Made by a program: the position numbers and the translations under genes. Source: Micromonospora aurantiaca ATCC 27029 (GTDB taxonomy: Bacteria; Actinomycetota; Actinomycetes; Mycobacteriales; Micromonosporaceae). From it: DNA of 64,000 nucleotides. Each line of letters begins with the position of its first letter. Position 1 is the stretch's first letter. Below are positions 50,420 to 61,042 of the stretch, piece by piece. Under the pieces are notes generated by a model. It worked only from the letters and a program-made list of their open reading frames with translations. It had not been told where the DNA came from and made no database searches. Location of the stretch: assembly GCF_000145235.1 (NCBI RefSeq), contig NC_014391.1, positions 3,790,001 through 3,854,000 on the forward strand, given 5' to 3'.

Positions 50420-52615
50420 ATGGGACACCTCCGCCGCGGTGGCGCGCTCGCCGCCGTACTCACGCTTCTGCTCGCCGGCGCGGCCCCCGCGTCCGCCGCC
50501 GGGCCCGACCGCTACCGCAACCCGGTCTCCGCCGGGTTCGCCGACACCTTCGCCGACCCGGTCGTGGTGCGCGGCGACGACGGACTCTGGTACGCCTTCG
50601 GCACCTCCGACCCGCTGCGCGAGGGCGAGGGCCGCACGCATCGCGTGCCGATCGCCCGCTCCGCCGACCTGGTCGACTGGACCTACGCCGGCGACGCGTT
50701 CGCCCCGGACCAGCGGCCCGCCTACGCCGCTCCCGGCGCCGCGTTCTGGGCACCGGACGTGCGGCGGGTGGCCGGCCGGTGGGTGATGTACGTGACGGTC
50801 ACCGACACAGGCGTCTCCGACGACACGTTCGACACCGCGGTCGGCGTGGCCACCGCGCCGAGCCCGGCCGGGCCGTGGACGTTCGCCGACACGCCCGTGG
50901 TCGCGCCGCGACCGGGCGGGGGCGGCGGTTATTTGTGGACGATCGACCCCAGCCAGCTCACCGGCGCCGACGGCAGCCACTGGCTCTACTACGGCAGCTA
51001 CTACGGCGGCATATCGGTCACCGAGCTGTCCCCGGACGGGCTGCGCGCGGTCGGCACGCCCACGCCCGTCGCTATCGACAACAAGTTCGAGGGCGCGTAC
51101 GTGCTGCGCCGCGACGGCTGGTACTACCTGTTCGCGTCCACCGCGAACTGCTGCGCCGGGCCGGCCACCGGCTACTCCGTCCAGGTCGGCCGGTCCCGTG
51201 ACCCGCGCGGCCCGTTCACCGACCGGGACGGGCAGCGCCTCGACGTGTCCCGGGCCGGCGGCACACCGGTGCTCACCCAGAACGGCAACCGCTGGATCGG
51301 CACCGGGCACAACGCGGTGCTCACCGACCTGTCCGGGCAGGACTGGATCGCCTACCACGCCATCGACCGCGCCGACCCGTACCTGGACGAGCCGTTCGGC
51401 GTCAACGAGCGGCCGATGCTCCTGGACCGGCTCGACTGGATCGACGGGTGGCCCACAGTCAACGCGGGCGCCGGTCCCTCCGACAGCATCCGGCCCGCGC
51501 CGGTCACCACCGGCCCGGTCGACGCGCGCTTCGCCACCGCCGACCTGCGCGGCTGGCGGGCCGAACAGTGCCGCTGGCACGCCGCCGGCGGGGTGCTGAC
51601 CGGCAGCGGCACGCTCACCTCGCGTACCCGGATCGGCGGTGACCTGCGCGCGGAGACCGACCTGCGGCTGACCGGCGCGGCCACCGCCGGGCTGCGGCTT
51701 CACGGCGTGGACGTCCGCGTCGGGCGCGGCCGGCTGAGCGCGGGCGCCGCGACCACCGTGCTGCCCCCCGGCCTCGACCTGGGCGACCGCCACAATCTCG
51801 CCATCGAGGTACGCGGGCGGCAGCTCGTCGCCACGCTCAGCCCGTCCCGCCTCGGCGACCCGGTCGCCCAGGTGTCGCTGCGGCTGCCCCGCCCCGGCGC
51901 CGGTGAGCTGTCAGTGCGCGCCGAGGGCGGCCCGGCCGAGTTCGACAACGTCAGCGCCGTCCGGCTGTACCGTCCGGCGCGGCACACCGTCCCCGACCCC
52001 CGGGTCGGACCGGTGCTGCGCGGCTACTCCGACGAGTTCACCGGCGGGCTCGACCCGGCGTGGCGGTGGGTACGCCCGGACCCGGCCGCCACCGTGTCCG
52101 GCGGCGCGCTGCGCTGGCCGGTGCAGGACGCCGACCTGTCCGGGGCCGGCAACACCGCAGGGGTGCTGCTGCGCGACGCCCCGGCCGGGAACTACGTCGC
52201 CGAGACCAAGGTGACGCTCGACCTGGGCGAGGACAGCGTGCGCAACTACCAGCAGGCGGGCCTGGTCGCGTACGTCGACGACGACCGGTTCGCCCGGCTG
52301 ACCCAGGTGGCCATCTGGAACACCCGTCAGGTCGAGTACGGCTACGAGCTGCCGTTCGCCGGTCAGCCGGTGTACGGCGGCAGCATCGTCGGCACCCCCG
52401 GCACCACCACCTGGCTGCGGCTGGCCCACCGGGTCGACCCGGTCAACGGCGAGCACGAGTTCCGGGCCGGGTCCAGCCGCGACGGCAAGCACTGGACGTG
52501 GGGCGCGGTGTGGACGTTCCCGGCGGACACGACACCGCGGATCGGGCTGGTGGCGCACGGCGGGGCCACACCAGCGGTGACCGCCGAGTTCGACTACCTG
52601 CGCTTCCACCGCTGA
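50420..52615 (+). CDS. Secreted GH43 glycoside hydrolase (arabinanase-like) with C-terminal accessory domain
   Basis: The 731-residue protein has a signal peptide (hydrophobic core about residues 8-24, ending in PASAA) and a five-bladed GH43 domain: FADPVVVRGDD (catalytic-base Asp), WTIDPSQL (transition-state Asp) and KFEGAYVLRRDGWYYLFAS (catalytic-acid Glu). The C-terminal half has two beta-rich regions, the last like DUF1349/LamG (GLVAYVDDDRFARLTQ), probably for sugar binding. It should release arabinose or xylose from plant polymers. The start at 50420 is backed by GAGGGCAGG. It is divergent from the ArsR gene. Confidence 0.9.
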   Translation: MGHLRRGGALAAVLTLLLAGAAPASAAGPDRYRNPVSAGFADTFADPVVVRGDDGLWYAFGTSDPLREGEGRTHRVPIARSADLVDWTYAGDAFAPDQRPAYAAPGAAFWAPDVRRVAGRWVMYVTVTDTGVSDDTFDTAVGVATAPSPAGPWTFADTPVVAPRPGGGGGYLWTIDPSQLTGADGSHWLYYGSYYGGISVTELSPDGLRAVGTPTPVAIDNKFEGAYVLRRDGWYYLFASTANCCAGPATGYSVQVGRSRDPRGPFTDRDGQRLDVSRAGGTPVLTQNGNRWIGTGHNAVLTDLSGQDWIAYHAIDRADPYLDEPFGVNERPMLLDRLDWIDGWPTVNAGAGPSDSIRPAPVTTGPVDARFATADLRGWRAEQCRWHAAGGVLTGSGTLTSRTRIGGDLRAETDLRLTGAATAGLRLHGVDVRVGRGRLSAGAATTVLPPGLDLGDRHNLAIEVRGRQLVATLSPSRLGDPVAQVSLRLPRPGAGELSVRAEGGPAEFDNVSAVRLYRPARHTVPDPRVGPVLRGYSDEFTGGLDPAWRWVRPDPAATVSGGALRWPVQDADLSGAGNTAGVLLRDAPAGNYVAETKVTLDLGEDSVRNYQQAGLVAYVDDDRFARLTQVAIWNTRQVEYGYELPFAGQPVYGGSIVGTPGTTTWLRLAHRVDPVNGEHEFRAGSSRDGKHWTWGAVWTFPADTTPRIGLVAHGGATPAVTAEFDYLRFHR

Positions 52616-52621
52616 CGTCCA

Positions 52622-52649
52622 GGGCCGTCCCCTCCCCTGGGGGCGGCCC
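52622..52649. terminator. Terminator between the GH43 and 2H genes
   Basis: GGGCCGTCCCC and GGGGGCGGCCC pair across a short loop between two converging genes. Confidence 0.6.
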
Positions 52650-52652
52650 CGC

Positions 52653-53186
52653 TCAGCCGCCGGAACGAGGGCAGGCGGTGGTCAGCTCGCTGATGGTGCG
52701 GGTGTCGCCGTCGTAGCTGCGCGCCGCCACGAACGCCCCGGCCGGCGGATGTGCCCCGGCGACCGCCCGGGCCCGGCGCCGGTCCGCCGCGCCGAACCGC
52801 AGCGCCAGGCTCAGGTGCGGCACCCACCGGCCGGGCTGGTGCCACGAGTGCCCGCCGGACGCCTCGGCGAGCACGTCCCAGACCGCGCCGTGCAGCGCGA
52901 CGAGCTGCGGGGTCGGGCGGACCAGCCACACCAGTGGCGCGCTGCCGTCGAGCACCGCCACCCGGCCCAGCCGCACCGGCAGCGGGAGCGCCGCGTCACA
53001 GAGGTCGGCCAGGCGCTGCTCGACGCCGGGCGGGAACTCCTCGACCGAGGCGAGCGTCAGGTGCGGCCGGTTCGTCGGGTGCGTGTTGCGGGCCAGGCTG
53101 GGCAGCCCGGCGGCGGCGAGCCGGTCCCAGGCGGCGCGAACCGCCGCTTCCAGTTCGGGAGAGCAGAGCAGTTCGACCGTCCGCAC
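52653..53186 (-). CDS. 2H phosphoesterase / RNA 2',3'-cyclic phosphodiesterase-like protein
   Basis: The 177-residue protein has the two H-x-T/S-x motifs of the 2H superfamily: NRPHLTLASVEE (first) and WVPHLSLALRF (second), one per pseudo-repeat. Such proteins open 2',3'-cyclic phosphates or ligate RNA ends. It shares no operon with rtcB, but the chemistry is related. The GTG start has TAGCCT six bases upstream (leaderless). Confidence 0.85.
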   Translation of the reverse strand: MRTVELLCSPELEAAVRAAWDRLAAAGLPSLARNTHPTNRPHLTLASVEEFPPGVEQRLADLCDAALPLPVRLGRVAVLDGSAPLVWLVRPTPQLVALHGAVWDVLAEASGGHSWHQPGRWVPHLSLALRFGAADRRRARAVAGAHPPAGAFVAARSYDGDTRTISELTTACPRSGG

Positions 53187-53230
53187 GTGATCAGGCTAGT
53201 CGGCGTCAGCCGCCCGCGACGCCCCGTACG

Positions 53231-53836
53231 TCAGAGCCAGCCGGCCTCGCGCGCCCGCCGTACCGCCTCCGCCCGGTCGGCGGCGCCGAGCTTCTGCACG
53301 CAGGCGCTGAGATGGTTGCGTACCGTTCCGGCGGCCAGATGGGTCCGCCGGGCGATCACCGCGACCGGGGTGCCCAGCTCGGCCAGCCGCAGCGTCTCCA
53401 GCTCGCGCGGCGTCAGCGGGCACTCCGGCAGGGTGAGCGCGTCGGCCGCGAGCGCGGGATCGACGTAACGCGCCCCGGAGTGCACCCGGCGGATCACGTC
53501 GGCCAGCGCGCCGCCGGGGGCGCCCTTCGCGAGGAACCCGCGTACCCCGGCGGTGAGCGCCGGCCGGAGCTGGGCGGGCCGGCCGTGTCCGGTGAGGATC
53601 ACCGGCGCGCAGCCGGGCAGCGCCCGGGTCAGCTCGGCGGCGACCTCGACGCCGCCGGGCGGCGGCATCTCCAGGTCGAGCACGGCGACGTCGGGGCGGT
53701 GGGCAAGCGCCGCGTCCAGGGCGCTGCGCCCGTCGCGGGCGTGCGCGACCACCTCGATGTCCGGTTCCAGGTCGAGCAGCGCGGCCAGGGCGAGCCGGAT
53801 CAGCTCCTCGTCGTCGGCCAGCAGTACCCGGATCAC
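53231..53836 (-). CDS. NarL/LuxR-family response regulator
   Basis: The 201-residue protein has a receiver domain (ADDEELIRLAL; phospho-acceptor Asp in VAVLDLEMPP; ILTGHG; conserved Lys in FLAKGAPGG) and a LuxR-type helix-turn-helix at the end: LTPRELETLRLAELGTPVAVIARRTHLAAGTVRNHLSACVQKLG. It starts at GTG 53836, overlapping the kinase stop by four bases. It probably binds the palindrome 1.2 kb upstream, ahead of the kinase gene. Confidence 0.92.
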   Translation of the reverse strand: MIRVLLADDEELIRLALAALLDLEPDIEVVAHARDGRSALDAALAHRPDVAVLDLEMPPPGGVEVAAELTRALPGCAPVILTGHGRPAQLRPALTAGVRGFLAKGAPGGALADVIRRVHSGARYVDPALAADALTLPECPLTPRELETLRLAELGTPVAVIARRTHLAAGTVRNHLSACVQKLGAADRAEAVRRAREAGWL

Positions 53837-54978
53837 GGCGTCACCGGCACCGTCGCCACCAGGCTGAACACGCCGTCGGCGGCATCGGCCCGAACCCGTC
53901 CGCCGGCCGGGGCGAGCCGGTCGGCCAGGCCGCGCAGACCGCCGCTGAGCCGGTCCGGTCCGGCGTCGTCGCGGACGCCGTCGTTGCGTACGGTCAGCGT
54001 CACCACGCCGTCCTCCCGGGTGATCTCGATCCGGCACCAGCCGGCCCGGCTGTGCCGCAGCACGTTCGTCCCGGCCTCACGCAGCACGGCGGCCAGGTCG
54101 GCGGCGACCGCCGCGGGCACCTCACCGGCGGGCGGGACCACTGTCGTGCGGACGCCGCTGGAACGCAGCACCTCCCCCACCGCCGCGGCCTGCTCGGCCA
54201 GGTCGACCGCGCGGTAGCCGTGCACCGCCGCCCGGACCCGGGTCAGCGCCGAGCCGGCCAGCCGCCGGGCCTCGGCCGCCTCCCGGGCGGCCCGGCCGGC
54301 GTCGCGCGGCGCCAGCCGCTCCGCCAGCTCGGCCTTGAGCGCGATCACCGTCAGGTCGTGGCCGAGCAGATCGTGGACGTCCCGGGCGAAGCGCAGCCGT
54401 TCCTCGGCGGCGGCGAGGCGCGCCTGGGCGGCCTGCCCCTGCCGGGCCTCGACGAGCAGGTCCCAGAACCAGACCTGGACCCAGGTGAGCGCGGCGATCC
54501 CGGCGCCCACCACGCCGGTGACCAGCAGCGCCGTGGTCACCGGCCCGCCCGTCGACCAGGTGACGACGGCCGACACCGCGAGGACGCCGGCCGCCGCCAC
54601 CACCGCGACGACGGGCCGGAACAGCAGCGGCGTCATGCCGACCAGGGACGCGCCCAGCCACGCCCAGGTGGGCCAGGTTCCGGCCGCGACCGGGCCGAGC
54701 AGCGGCAGGCTGAGCAGCGCCGCCGCGATCAGCGCGGCGTGCCGGCGACGACGGGCCGGTACGGGCAGCCACGGCGTGACCGCGGCGTGCAGCACCGCGA
54801 TCTGGGCGACCGCGAATCCGAGCAGCCCGGCGGCGCCCAGCGCGACGCGTACCGGGTCGGGCTCGCGGGCCAGGCCGACGACGGGCAGCAGCACCGTGGT
54901 CCACACGTTCGTGGCCAGCGACAGCAGGGTGACCCGCCGGGCCCGGCGCAGCCGGTGGTCAGCGGAATCGACTGTCAT
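53833..54978 (-). CDS. Membrane histidine kinase (HisKA_3 type)
   Basis: The 381-residue protein has six hydrophobic segments in the first 180 residues, a dimerisation helix with the phosphorylated His in RLRFARDVHDLLGHDLTVIALKAEL and an ATPase domain with REAGTNVLRHSRAGW (N box) and GLRGLADRLAPAGGR (G box). It pairs with the coupled response regulator. The ATG at 54978 has TAGGAT eight bases upstream, so the mRNA appears leaderless. The many membrane helices suggest a membrane-borne signal such as DesK-like sensing, but this is inference. Confidence 0.9.
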   Translation of the reverse strand: MTVDSADHRLRRARRVTLLSLATNVWTTVLLPVVGLAREPDPVRVALGAAGLLGFAVAQIAVLHAAVTPWLPVPARRRRHAALIAAALLSLPLLGPVAAGTWPTWAWLGASLVGMTPLLFRPVVAVVAAAGVLAVSAVVTWSTGGPVTTALLVTGVVGAGIAALTWVQVWFWDLLVEARQGQAAQARLAAAEERLRFARDVHDLLGHDLTVIALKAELAERLAPRDAGRAAREAAEARRLAGSALTRVRAAVHGYRAVDLAEQAAAVGEVLRSSGVRTTVVPPAGEVPAAVAADLAAVLREAGTNVLRHSRAGWCRIEITREDGVVTLTVRNDGVRDDAGPDRLSGGLRGLADRLAPAGGRVRADAADGVFSLVATVPVTP

Positions 54979-55036
54979 GCCCGCCGATCCTAGGGCGTGC
55001 GGCGCCCCGCCCACCCCCGAGAAACGTCACGGCCGG

Positions 55037-55055
55037 ACCGTGCGATCCGCACGGT
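55037..55055. promoter_or_regulatory. Perfect palindrome in the two-component divergent promoter
   Basis: ACCGTGCG-ATC-CGCACGGT is an exact inverted repeat of 8+3+8 bases between the histidine-kinase gene and the divergent membrane-protein gene. It is a strong candidate binding site for the NarL-type response regulator. Confidence 0.6.
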
Positions 55056-55110
55056 TTCCCGATGACTGACGCGCCTTCTCCGGTGCGCCGGGCGGCGGCA
55101 GGGTCGGGGC

Positions 55111-55938
55111 ATGACGGAGATGACTGTGGGCGTACCCCGGCGGTGGGCCGGGTGGGCGCGGACCCGGCACCTGGCCGGGATGGTGGTGGCGATGGTGGCC
55201 GGGATGGTGCTGCTCGGGCCGCTGTGGCAGGTGGGCGGGAACCTGCTGGGGGGTGCGGCGGTGCTGGCGCGGCCGGACGTGGGCGCGCTGGTGATGGCGA
55301 CGAACATGGCGGCGGGCATGGCCGCGTGGATGTGGTACCGGGGAGACGGCCGGGCCGCCACCGCGGAGATGTCGGCGGCCATGTACGTGCCGTTCCTGCT
55401 GCTGCTCCCGCCCTGGTGGGCCGGGTGGGTCGGGGACGACACGCTGCTGCTCGGCGGCCACCTGCTGATGGTGCCGGCGATGCTGCTGGTGGCGCTGCGG
55501 CACCGGCACACGGCCACCGCGCCGCCGCGCCGGCACCCGGTCGCCGCGGCCGTGGCGCGCGGGTGGCCCGCCGGGCTGGGGCTGCTCATGACGGTGGACA
55601 TGTGGTTCGCGCCCAGCGTCTTCGCGCCGTGGACGCTGCTGGTCCTGCCGGCCGGCTACCTGCTGATCGGCACCTGGCGGCGGCAGTGGGGCGACCGGCG
55701 CGCGCTGGCGGCGCAGCTCGCCGGGGCGGCCGTGTGGGGCGGCCTGGCGGTCGTGGCGATGATCGCGTCCGCCGACGTCGCCGGGGTGCTCGTCGGGGTG
55801 GGCTGGCTCGTCCACGCGGCCTGGGACGGCTGGTACCACCGCACCGGCGCGGTGGTACCGCGCGGGTACGCGCTGTGGTGCGCGGTGTTCGACGTCGGAG
55901 TGGGCCTCACCACGCTGCTGGCCGTCCTGTCCCGGTGA
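55111..55938 (+). CDS. Polytopic membrane protein of unknown function
   Basis: The 275-residue protein has about seven hydrophobic segments and unusual Met-rich helices, for example LVMATNMAAGMAAWMWYRGDG and AEMSAAMYVPFLLLLPPWWAG. The Met and His residues might bind copper or silver, but this is a guess. It lies opposite a two-component system with a palindrome between, so it is the likely target of that system. Confidence 0.75.
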   Translation: MTEMTVGVPRRWAGWARTRHLAGMVVAMVAGMVLLGPLWQVGGNLLGGAAVLARPDVGALVMATNMAAGMAAWMWYRGDGRAATAEMSAAMYVPFLLLLPPWWAGWVGDDTLLLGGHLLMVPAMLLVALRHRHTATAPPRRHPVAAAVARGWPAGLGLLMTVDMWFAPSVFAPWTLLVLPAGYLLIGTWRRQWGDRRALAAQLAGAAVWGGLAVVAMIASADVAGVLVGVGWLVHAAWDGWYHRTGAVVPRGYALWCAVFDVGVGLTTLLAVLSR

Positions 55939-56056
55939 TCCGGCGGGGGCACGGGGCCACGCCGGATCACCCGGAGGGGACGGCACACAGGTGGCGCGGC
56001 GAACGTTTGACCCGGTCGCCGCGACCGCCGCGCGGCGGTGATGAAAAGCTTGTCGC

Positions 56057-57814
56057 ATGAACGCCGCACCGACCCCGACCGACCCCGCCCTTCCCGCCGA
56101 CGCCGAGGACGGCATCGCCTTCGCCGATCTCGGGCTGCGCACCGAGTTGCTGGGCGCGCTGTCCGCGCTCGGCTACGAGGAACCGACGCCGATCCAGCGG
56201 GAGGCCATCCCCCCGTTGCTGGCCGGGCAGGATCTGCTGGGCCAGGCGGCGACCGGTACGGGCAAGACCGCCGCATTCGCGCTGCCGCTGTTGCAGCGGA
56301 TGCCGGTGGGGCGGGCCGACGGCGACCCGGTGTCGCTGGTGCTGGTGCCGACGCGGGAGCTGGCCGTGCAGGTCTCCGAGGCGTTCCACCGCTACGGCAA
56401 GGACCTGGGCGCCCGGGTGCTGCCGATCTACGGCGGGCAGCCGATCGGCCGGCAGCTGCGTGCGCTCGACCACGGGGTGGACGTGGTGGTGGCGACGCCC
56501 GGCCGGGCGCTGGACCACATCGCCCGGGGCACGCTGCGGTTGGGCGCGCTGAGCACGGTGGTGCTGGACGAGGCGGACGAGATGCTCGACATGGGCTTCG
56601 CCGAGGACATCGAGGCGATCCTGGAGCACGCTCCGGCCGGCCGGCAGACGGTGCTGTTCTCGGCCACCATGCCGGCCCGGATCGACGGGCTGGCCCGGCA
56701 GCACCTGACCGACCCGGTCCGCATCCGGATCGAGCGGGAGCGGCCCGTCGCCGGGGAGGCGCCCCGGGTGCGGCAGAGCGCGTACATCGTGGCCCGGGCG
56801 CACAAGCCGGCCGCGCTGGGCCGGGTGCTGGACGTGGAGTCGCCCACCGCGGCGATCGTGTTCTGCCGCAGCCGGGAGGAGGTGGACCGGCTCACCGAGA
56901 CGATGAACGGCCGGGGCTACCGGGCCGAGGCGCTGCACGGCGGGATGAGCCAGGAGCAGCGGGACCGGGTGATGGGCCGGCTGCGCGCCGGTACGGCGGA
57001 CCTGCTGGTCGCCACCGACGTGGCCGCCCGTGGCCTGGACGTCGAGCAGCTCACCCACGTGGTCAACTACGACGTGCCGTCCGCCCCGGAGTCGTACGTG
57101 CACCGGATCGGGCGGGTCGGCCGGGCCGGGCGGGAGGGTGTGGCGATCACGCTCGCCGAGCCGCGTGAGCACCGGATGCTCAAGACCATCGAGCGGGTCA
57201 CCGGCCAGCGGATCGCCATCGACAAGATCCCCACTGTCGCGGACATGCGTACCCGGCGGCTGGAGCTGACCCAGGGCGCGCTGCGGGAGAGCCTGCTGGA
57301 GGACGACCTCGACCCGTACCGGGCGATCGTGGAGTCGCTCACCGACGAGTTCGACCTGGTCGAGGTGGCGCTGGCGGCGGTGAAGCTGGCGCACGAGGCG
57401 ACGTCGCCGGGCTCGGACGACGAGGAGGAGATCCCGCAGGTTCCGGTCCGGGGTCCGCGCGAGGGCCGCCCGGAGGCCGGCGGGCGGGGTGAGCGCCGGG
57501 GTCCGGCGCGCCCGCGTACCGGCGGCACCACCCAGGTCTTCATCGGTCTGGGCCGCCGGGCCGGGGTACGGCCGCAGGACCTGGTGGGCGCGATCACCGG
57601 GGAGACCCGCATCAGTGGCCGGGACATCGGCTCGATCGAGATCGCCGACCGGTTCTCGCTGGTCGAGGTGCCGCAGGGGGTCGCCGACGAGATCATCGCG
57701 GGGCTGCGCGGCACCACCATCAAGGGACGCAAGGCGACGGTACGCCGGGACCGGGACGGTGACGGGCCGGGCGAGCGCCGCGACCGGGGCTACGAGCGGC
57801 GCGACCGCCGCTGA
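56057..57814 (+). CDS. DEAD-box RNA helicase (DeaD/CsdA-like)
   Basis: The 585-residue protein has all helicase motifs: Q motif (FADLGLRTELLGALSALGY, then PTPIQ), ATGTGKT (I), PTRELA (Ia), TPGR (Ib), DEAD (II), SAT (III), IVFCRSREEVD (IV), VATDVAARGLD (V) and HRIGRVGRAG (VI). After about residue 455 it has a charged linker and a DbpA/CsdA-type RNA-binding domain (IGLGRRAGVRPQDLVGAITGE), then an RG-rich tail. It unwinds RNA, probably in ribosome assembly or cold adaptation. Confidence 0.95.
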   Translation: MNAAPTPTDPALPADAEDGIAFADLGLRTELLGALSALGYEEPTPIQREAIPPLLAGQDLLGQAATGTGKTAAFALPLLQRMPVGRADGDPVSLVLVPTRELAVQVSEAFHRYGKDLGARVLPIYGGQPIGRQLRALDHGVDVVVATPGRALDHIARGTLRLGALSTVVLDEADEMLDMGFAEDIEAILEHAPAGRQTVLFSATMPARIDGLARQHLTDPVRIRIERERPVAGEAPRVRQSAYIVARAHKPAALGRVLDVESPTAAIVFCRSREEVDRLTETMNGRGYRAEALHGGMSQEQRDRVMGRLRAGTADLLVATDVAARGLDVEQLTHVVNYDVPSAPESYVHRIGRVGRAGREGVAITLAEPREHRMLKTIERVTGQRIAIDKIPTVADMRTRRLELTQGALRESLLEDDLDPYRAIVESLTDEFDLVEVALAAVKLAHEATSPGSDDEEEIPQVPVRGPREGRPEAGGRGERRGPARPRTGGTTQVFIGLGRRAGVRPQDLVGAITGETRISGRDIGSIEIADRFSLVEVPQGVADEIIAGLRGTTIKGRKATVRRDRDGDGPGERRDRGYERRDRR

Positions 57815-57876
57815 GCCCGGCGCGACCGGCTTCCGTGCCGGTCGGCGTGGAGACCACAGGGGGCGGACCACGACGG

Positions 57877-57910
57877 CGCCCCGGCCACCGTGCGTACGGT
57901 GGCCGGGGCG
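57877..57910. terminator. Bidirectional terminator between helicase and lon
   Basis: CGCCCCGGCCACCGT, loop GCGT and ACGGTGGCCGGGGCG make a perfect 15-bp stem between the converging genes. Confidence 0.8.
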
Positions 57911-57917
57911 ACGGTCG

Positions 57918-60254
<2,337 letters not shown>

Positions 60255-60275
60255 CGAACACCTGCCATCACGTTG

Positions 60276-60296
60276 GTTGAGCGTGTCTGGCTCAAG
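60276..60296 (-). promoter_or_regulatory. HAIR element (HspR operator) of lon
   Basis: On the minus strand CTTGAGC-N7-GCTCAAC lies just upstream of lon, close to the HAIR consensus CTTGAGT-N7-ACTCAAG. It differs in the last base of each arm. Confidence 0.8.
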
Positions 60297-60430
60297 TAAC
60301 AAAACGTGCCCCTTGTTCCGGGTTGTGACCCACGCCACTACGAAGGGCCGCGTTCCCGCGCTCCGCACCCAATGGCGGCGCCCTTTACCGCGACCCGCCG
60401 AATGGAAACAGTCGGCTATTGTTGCGGAAT

Positions 60431-60442
60431 TACCGCGCGGTA
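60431..60442. promoter_or_regulatory. 12-bp palindrome in the lsr2 promoter
   Basis: TACCGCGCGGTA is perfectly self-complementary and lies 46 bases before the lsr2 start. It could be an operator, perhaps autoregulatory. Confidence 0.3.
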
Positions 60443-60488
60443 GGTCAAACTCTTAGCCACACCCCGCCCGACACAGGGAGTAATGGCG

Positions 60489-60836
60489 ATGGCAAGGAAA
60501 GTAATCACCGTTCTGACCGACGACCTCGACGGCGGAAAGGCCGATCGGACCGTCGAGTTCAGCCTGGACGGCGTGGCGTACACGATCGACGTCTCCGACG
60601 AGAACGCGGGCGTCCTGCGCAAGGCGCTGGATCCGTACATCAGCGCTGGCAGGCGAATCGGCCGGGGAGCGACCGAGGTCGCCCGCGGCGCCCGCCGCAC
60701 CGCCCGGCCGAGCACCTCGGGAATGGACCGCGAGCAGAACCGCGCCATCCGGGAATGGGCCGCCAAGAACGGGTTCGAGATTTCCGAGCGCGGGCGCATC
60801 CCGGTGTCGGTGGTCGAGGCGTACAAGAACCGCTGA
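60489..60836 (+). CDS. lsr2: Lsr2-family nucleoid-associated protein
   Basis: The 115-residue protein has the N-terminal oligomerisation domain (ARKVITVLTDDLDGG, then VEFSLDGVAYTIDVS) and the C-terminal DNA-binding domain NRAIREWAAKNGFEISERGRIPVSVVEAYKN, where RGR inserts into the AT-rich minor groove. It silences foreign AT-rich genes like H-NS. I use the second ATG, since GGGAG lies eight bases before it. A palindrome lies in the promoter. The gene is opposite lon. Confidence 0.95.
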   Translation: MARKVITVLTDDLDGGKADRTVEFSLDGVAYTIDVSDENAGVLRKALDPYISAGRRIGRGATEVARGARRTARPSTSGMDREQNRAIREWAAKNGFEISERGRIPVSVVEAYKNR

Positions 60837-60987
60837 CCGCCACCGGTTCACCGTCGGGCATCCCGGGGTCACGCTGAGAAATCGGCGGGGGCCCGATCGG
60901 CTTTCTACGGTCAGCGCTTTTCATCCGGCCGGATACCGCCGGCACGAAATTTCTTCCGGGATCACCTTCCACCGTGCCCGTACGCGG

Positions 60988-61036
60988 GAACGGCAGCGGC
61001 CGCCCGGAGGAGTCCCCCGGACGGCCGCTGCCGTTC
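60988..61036. terminator. Bidirectional terminator between lsr2 and the next gene
   Basis: GAACGGCAGCGGCCG (60988-61002) and CGGCCGCTGCCGTTC (61022-61036) form a perfect 15-bp stem, and the inner bases pair further. It ends seven bases before the stop codon of the converging gene. Confidence 0.75.
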
Positions 61037-61042
61037 GCCCGC

